A stretch of DNA of 7,353 nucleotides from Chitinophaga pinensis. Lineage in GTDB: Bacteria; Planctomycetota; Phycisphaerae; Phycisphaerales; SM1A02. The translations under genes and the position numbers were made by a program. Below, one piece after another: positions 6,108 through 7,353 of the stretch. The notes beneath the pieces were generated by a model. It saw only the letters and a list, made by a program, of their open reading frames with translations, had not been told where the DNA came from and searched no databases. The DNA is taken from positions 1-7,353 of the forward strand of contig CALQCP020000109.1 in NCBI GenBank assembly GCA_943329105.2, written 5' to 3'. Within the stretch, counting starts at the first letter, position 1; every line of letters begins with the position of its first letter.

Positions 6108-6164
6108 CGGAATAAACCGTGCCATCGCATGCAAGATGAAATTGAAACGCGTCGCCCGCGTCCG

Positions 6165-7353
6165 TCAGCACGGACCCCAGTTGCCGAGCAGTATGCCAAG
6201 GTCCGACCCGCCGACATTGCCGTCGCCATCGAGGTCCCCGGTGACGCTGCCACCCCATCCGCCGAGAAGAACGCCCAAGTCCTGGCCGTCGACGATGCGA
6301 TTGTTGGTGAAATCACCGACGCACGGCAGTACTGCTGAAGCAAGTTCGTATGCACCACGGTCCACGATTGGTGCCGTGCCTGAGCCGGTGTCTGGAACGC
6401 TTGGGATGTCAACGAACCGTGCCGCTCCCAAGAGGTCCGTCGTGACGCCAGCTGGTACCAGCGCGTTCGAACCAGAATCGATTCCAGGCGAGCCCGTGCC
6501 AAGCGTGTAATCACCGGTGGACGGAGAGACAAACAGTGGATCGGTTGCCAGGTTGGATGTTCCCGTGAATCCTCCCTGCACGATCGACCAACTCACGTTG
6601 TTCGTTCCACCACCCGCGTTGATTTGATTGGCCGCAGTGGTGCCAGTTGGTCCGCTGTTACTCCAGAAGACGCAGTTGGAAGCGTTCAGTGTGCCAAGGG
6701 ATGTGGTGTTGACGCCGCCGGCCACGGATGTGGCAACGTTGCCAGCAAACGTGCAGTTGCGTGCATTCACCACGCTGTTGGAAACGCCGATCCAAATGGC
6801 AGCACCGCCACCAGAGCCCGTCGCGCGATTGCCGACAAAGAGGCAGTTGGTGTACGTAGTGTTTCCGCCGCCGTATGTTTCCACGCCACCGGCGCGCGCC
6901 GCGGTGTTGTTGCGGAAGATGCAGCGTGTGAAGGTGCTCGTCACGGCGTTCGTGTCGAATGCACCACCGTAACTACCGCCGTTGTTGTCGTTGAATTGGC
7001 AGTCAGCAAACGTTGCTTGCGCGGAGAAGATGTAGCCCGCGCCACCACCGAATGTGCAGCGGTGCGAAGCAAAGATGCAATTGCGAACGGTTGGTGCACC
7101 ACTCGAGACAATCAATATGCCGCCGCCCTTGTCTTGATTGCTCGCACTGGCGCCGTTCGCGTAGCCCGCGCGCACCGTGAAGCCGTCCAGAATGGCGGTG
7201 ACCGCTGCGCCGGTACCAAGGACAACGTGGTAACTGTTTTCTGTGTAGTTGGCGGTGGCGGTGTCGTTACCAAGCAGGTCGCCAGACAGGATGGTGGCGT
7301 TCGTCTTCCAATCGCGCTGCGAAAGTGTTGACTCGGTCCCCGCGAATCCGCCG
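6165..7353 (-). CDS. Secreted right-handed beta-helix protein with dockerin-like C-terminus, partial (N-terminus beyond right edge)
   Basis: The frame is open from the right edge to a TGA at 6167-6165, giving 395 visible residues. Residues 2-7 (GFAGTE) and the stretch ending LDGFTVRAG near 54-62 are typical of the entry to planctomycete extracellular beta-helix proteins. Then come six turns, each with an N/D/R-C-x-F motif at Cys 92, 118, 144, 170, 200 and 227 (spacing 26-30), rich in Gly and Asn. Residues about 272-335 carry DPLF, SPGIDSGS and DRGAYE, the pattern of the choice-of-anchor-Q segment. Residues 344-395 are two dockerin-like calcium half-sites (DFTNNRIVDGQDLG and DLDGDGNVGGSDLG) ending WGPC. 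Such proteins are exported and their tails are thought to serve anchoring or sorting. The signal peptide should lie outside the window. A GTG at 7175 is in frame, but homology-like sequence continues upstream of it, so it is not the start. The ligand or substrate is unknown. Confidence 0.92.
   Translation of the reverse strand, partial: GGFAGTESTLSQRDWKTNATILSGDLLGNDTATANYTENSYHVVLGTGAAVTAILDGFTVRAGYANGASASNQDKGGGILIVSSGAPTVRNCIFASHRCTFGGGAGYIFSAQATFADCQFNDNNGGSYGGAFDTNAVTSTFTRCIFRNNTAARAGGVETYGGGNTTYTNCLFVGNRATGSGGGAAIWIGVSNSVVNARNCTFAGNVATSVAGGVNTTSLGTLNASNCVFWSNSGPTGTTAANQINAGGGTNNVSWSIVQGGFTGTSNLATDPLFVSPSTGDYTLGTGSPGIDSGSNALVPAGVTTDLLGAARFVDIPSVPDTGSGTAPIVDRGAYELASAVLPCVGDFTNNRIVDGQDLGVLLGGWGGSVTGDLDGDGNVGGSDLGILLGNWGPC

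Larger units (their letters stand above)
5387..6164. other. 778-bp intergenic region rich in structured repeats, no convincing gene
   Basis: This lies between the stop of the beta-helix gene and the start of aroB, both on the minus strand. Reading frames that cross it are open only because the repeats are GC-rich. Their translations simply mirror the repeat copies (a recurrent LARIRLTRTAAERGP string), with no start, ribosome site or domain. It holds three 69-bp nested inverted repeats, repeated units around GCGTGATGCAACAACGC, and separate inverted repeats at 5407-5437, 5593-5646 and 5734-5819. No tRNA, rRNA or recognised riboswitch is seen. No strong promoter for aroB could be picked out. Confidence 0.75.

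Noticed and set aside
5737..6258. Possible minus-strand gene across the repeat region
   Set aside because: Its translation only repeats the copies of the 69-bp element, overlaps the end of the beta-helix gene, and shows no start signal.

Overview
The window looks like chromosomal DNA of a planctomycete, most likely of the Phycisphaerae. This rests on three things: a secreted beta-helix protein ending in a short paired dockerin that closes on Trp-Gly-Pro-Cys; a DUF2752 membrane protein of the CPxCGMTTAF type; and high-GC genes that mostly lack clear Shine-Dalgarno sequences. The assignment is inferred from family knowledge, not from a marker gene.

Layout, left to right. Bases 1-476 (minus) hold the 5' part of a DUF2752 membrane protein gene that runs off the left edge. 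Almost back to back with it, a peptidase M19 (membrane-dipeptidase type) gene runs plus from about 508 to 1635. Its last 26 bases overlap convergently with a minus-strand gene (3055 to 1610) for a 481-residue protein. That protein looks like a MinD/FlhG-type ATPase fold that has lost its P-loop, followed by a His/Thr/Ser/Pro-rich repeat linker and an unrecognised C-terminal domain. Upstream of it on the same strand are a canonical ParA/Soj ATPase (4167 to 3151) and aroB, 3-dehydroquinate synthase (5386 to 4271). The three minus genes lie 103 and 95 bases apart and could be co-transcribed as aroB, parA-like, degenerate parA-like. Four 11-bp tandem repeats sit across the aroB stop, just upstream of the parA-like gene.

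Bases 5387-6164 have no convincing gene but are full of structure. There are three 69-bp copies of a nested inverted repeat, in which one stem base pair has changed on both sides in one copy. There are also repeated units around GCGTGATGCAACAACGC, including a 31-bp tandem duplication, and several other inverted repeats. This is the most unusual part of the window and looks like a family of dispersed, structured repeats. From 6165 to the right edge (minus) runs the C-terminal part of a large exported right-handed beta-helix protein with a choice-of-anchor-Q-like segment and the dockerin-like tail.

Functionally, aroB is housekeeping (shikimate pathway) and M19 cleaves small peptides. The ParA-like pair probably positions or segregates some cellular cargo, which the sequence does not identify. 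No ParB gene is visible.
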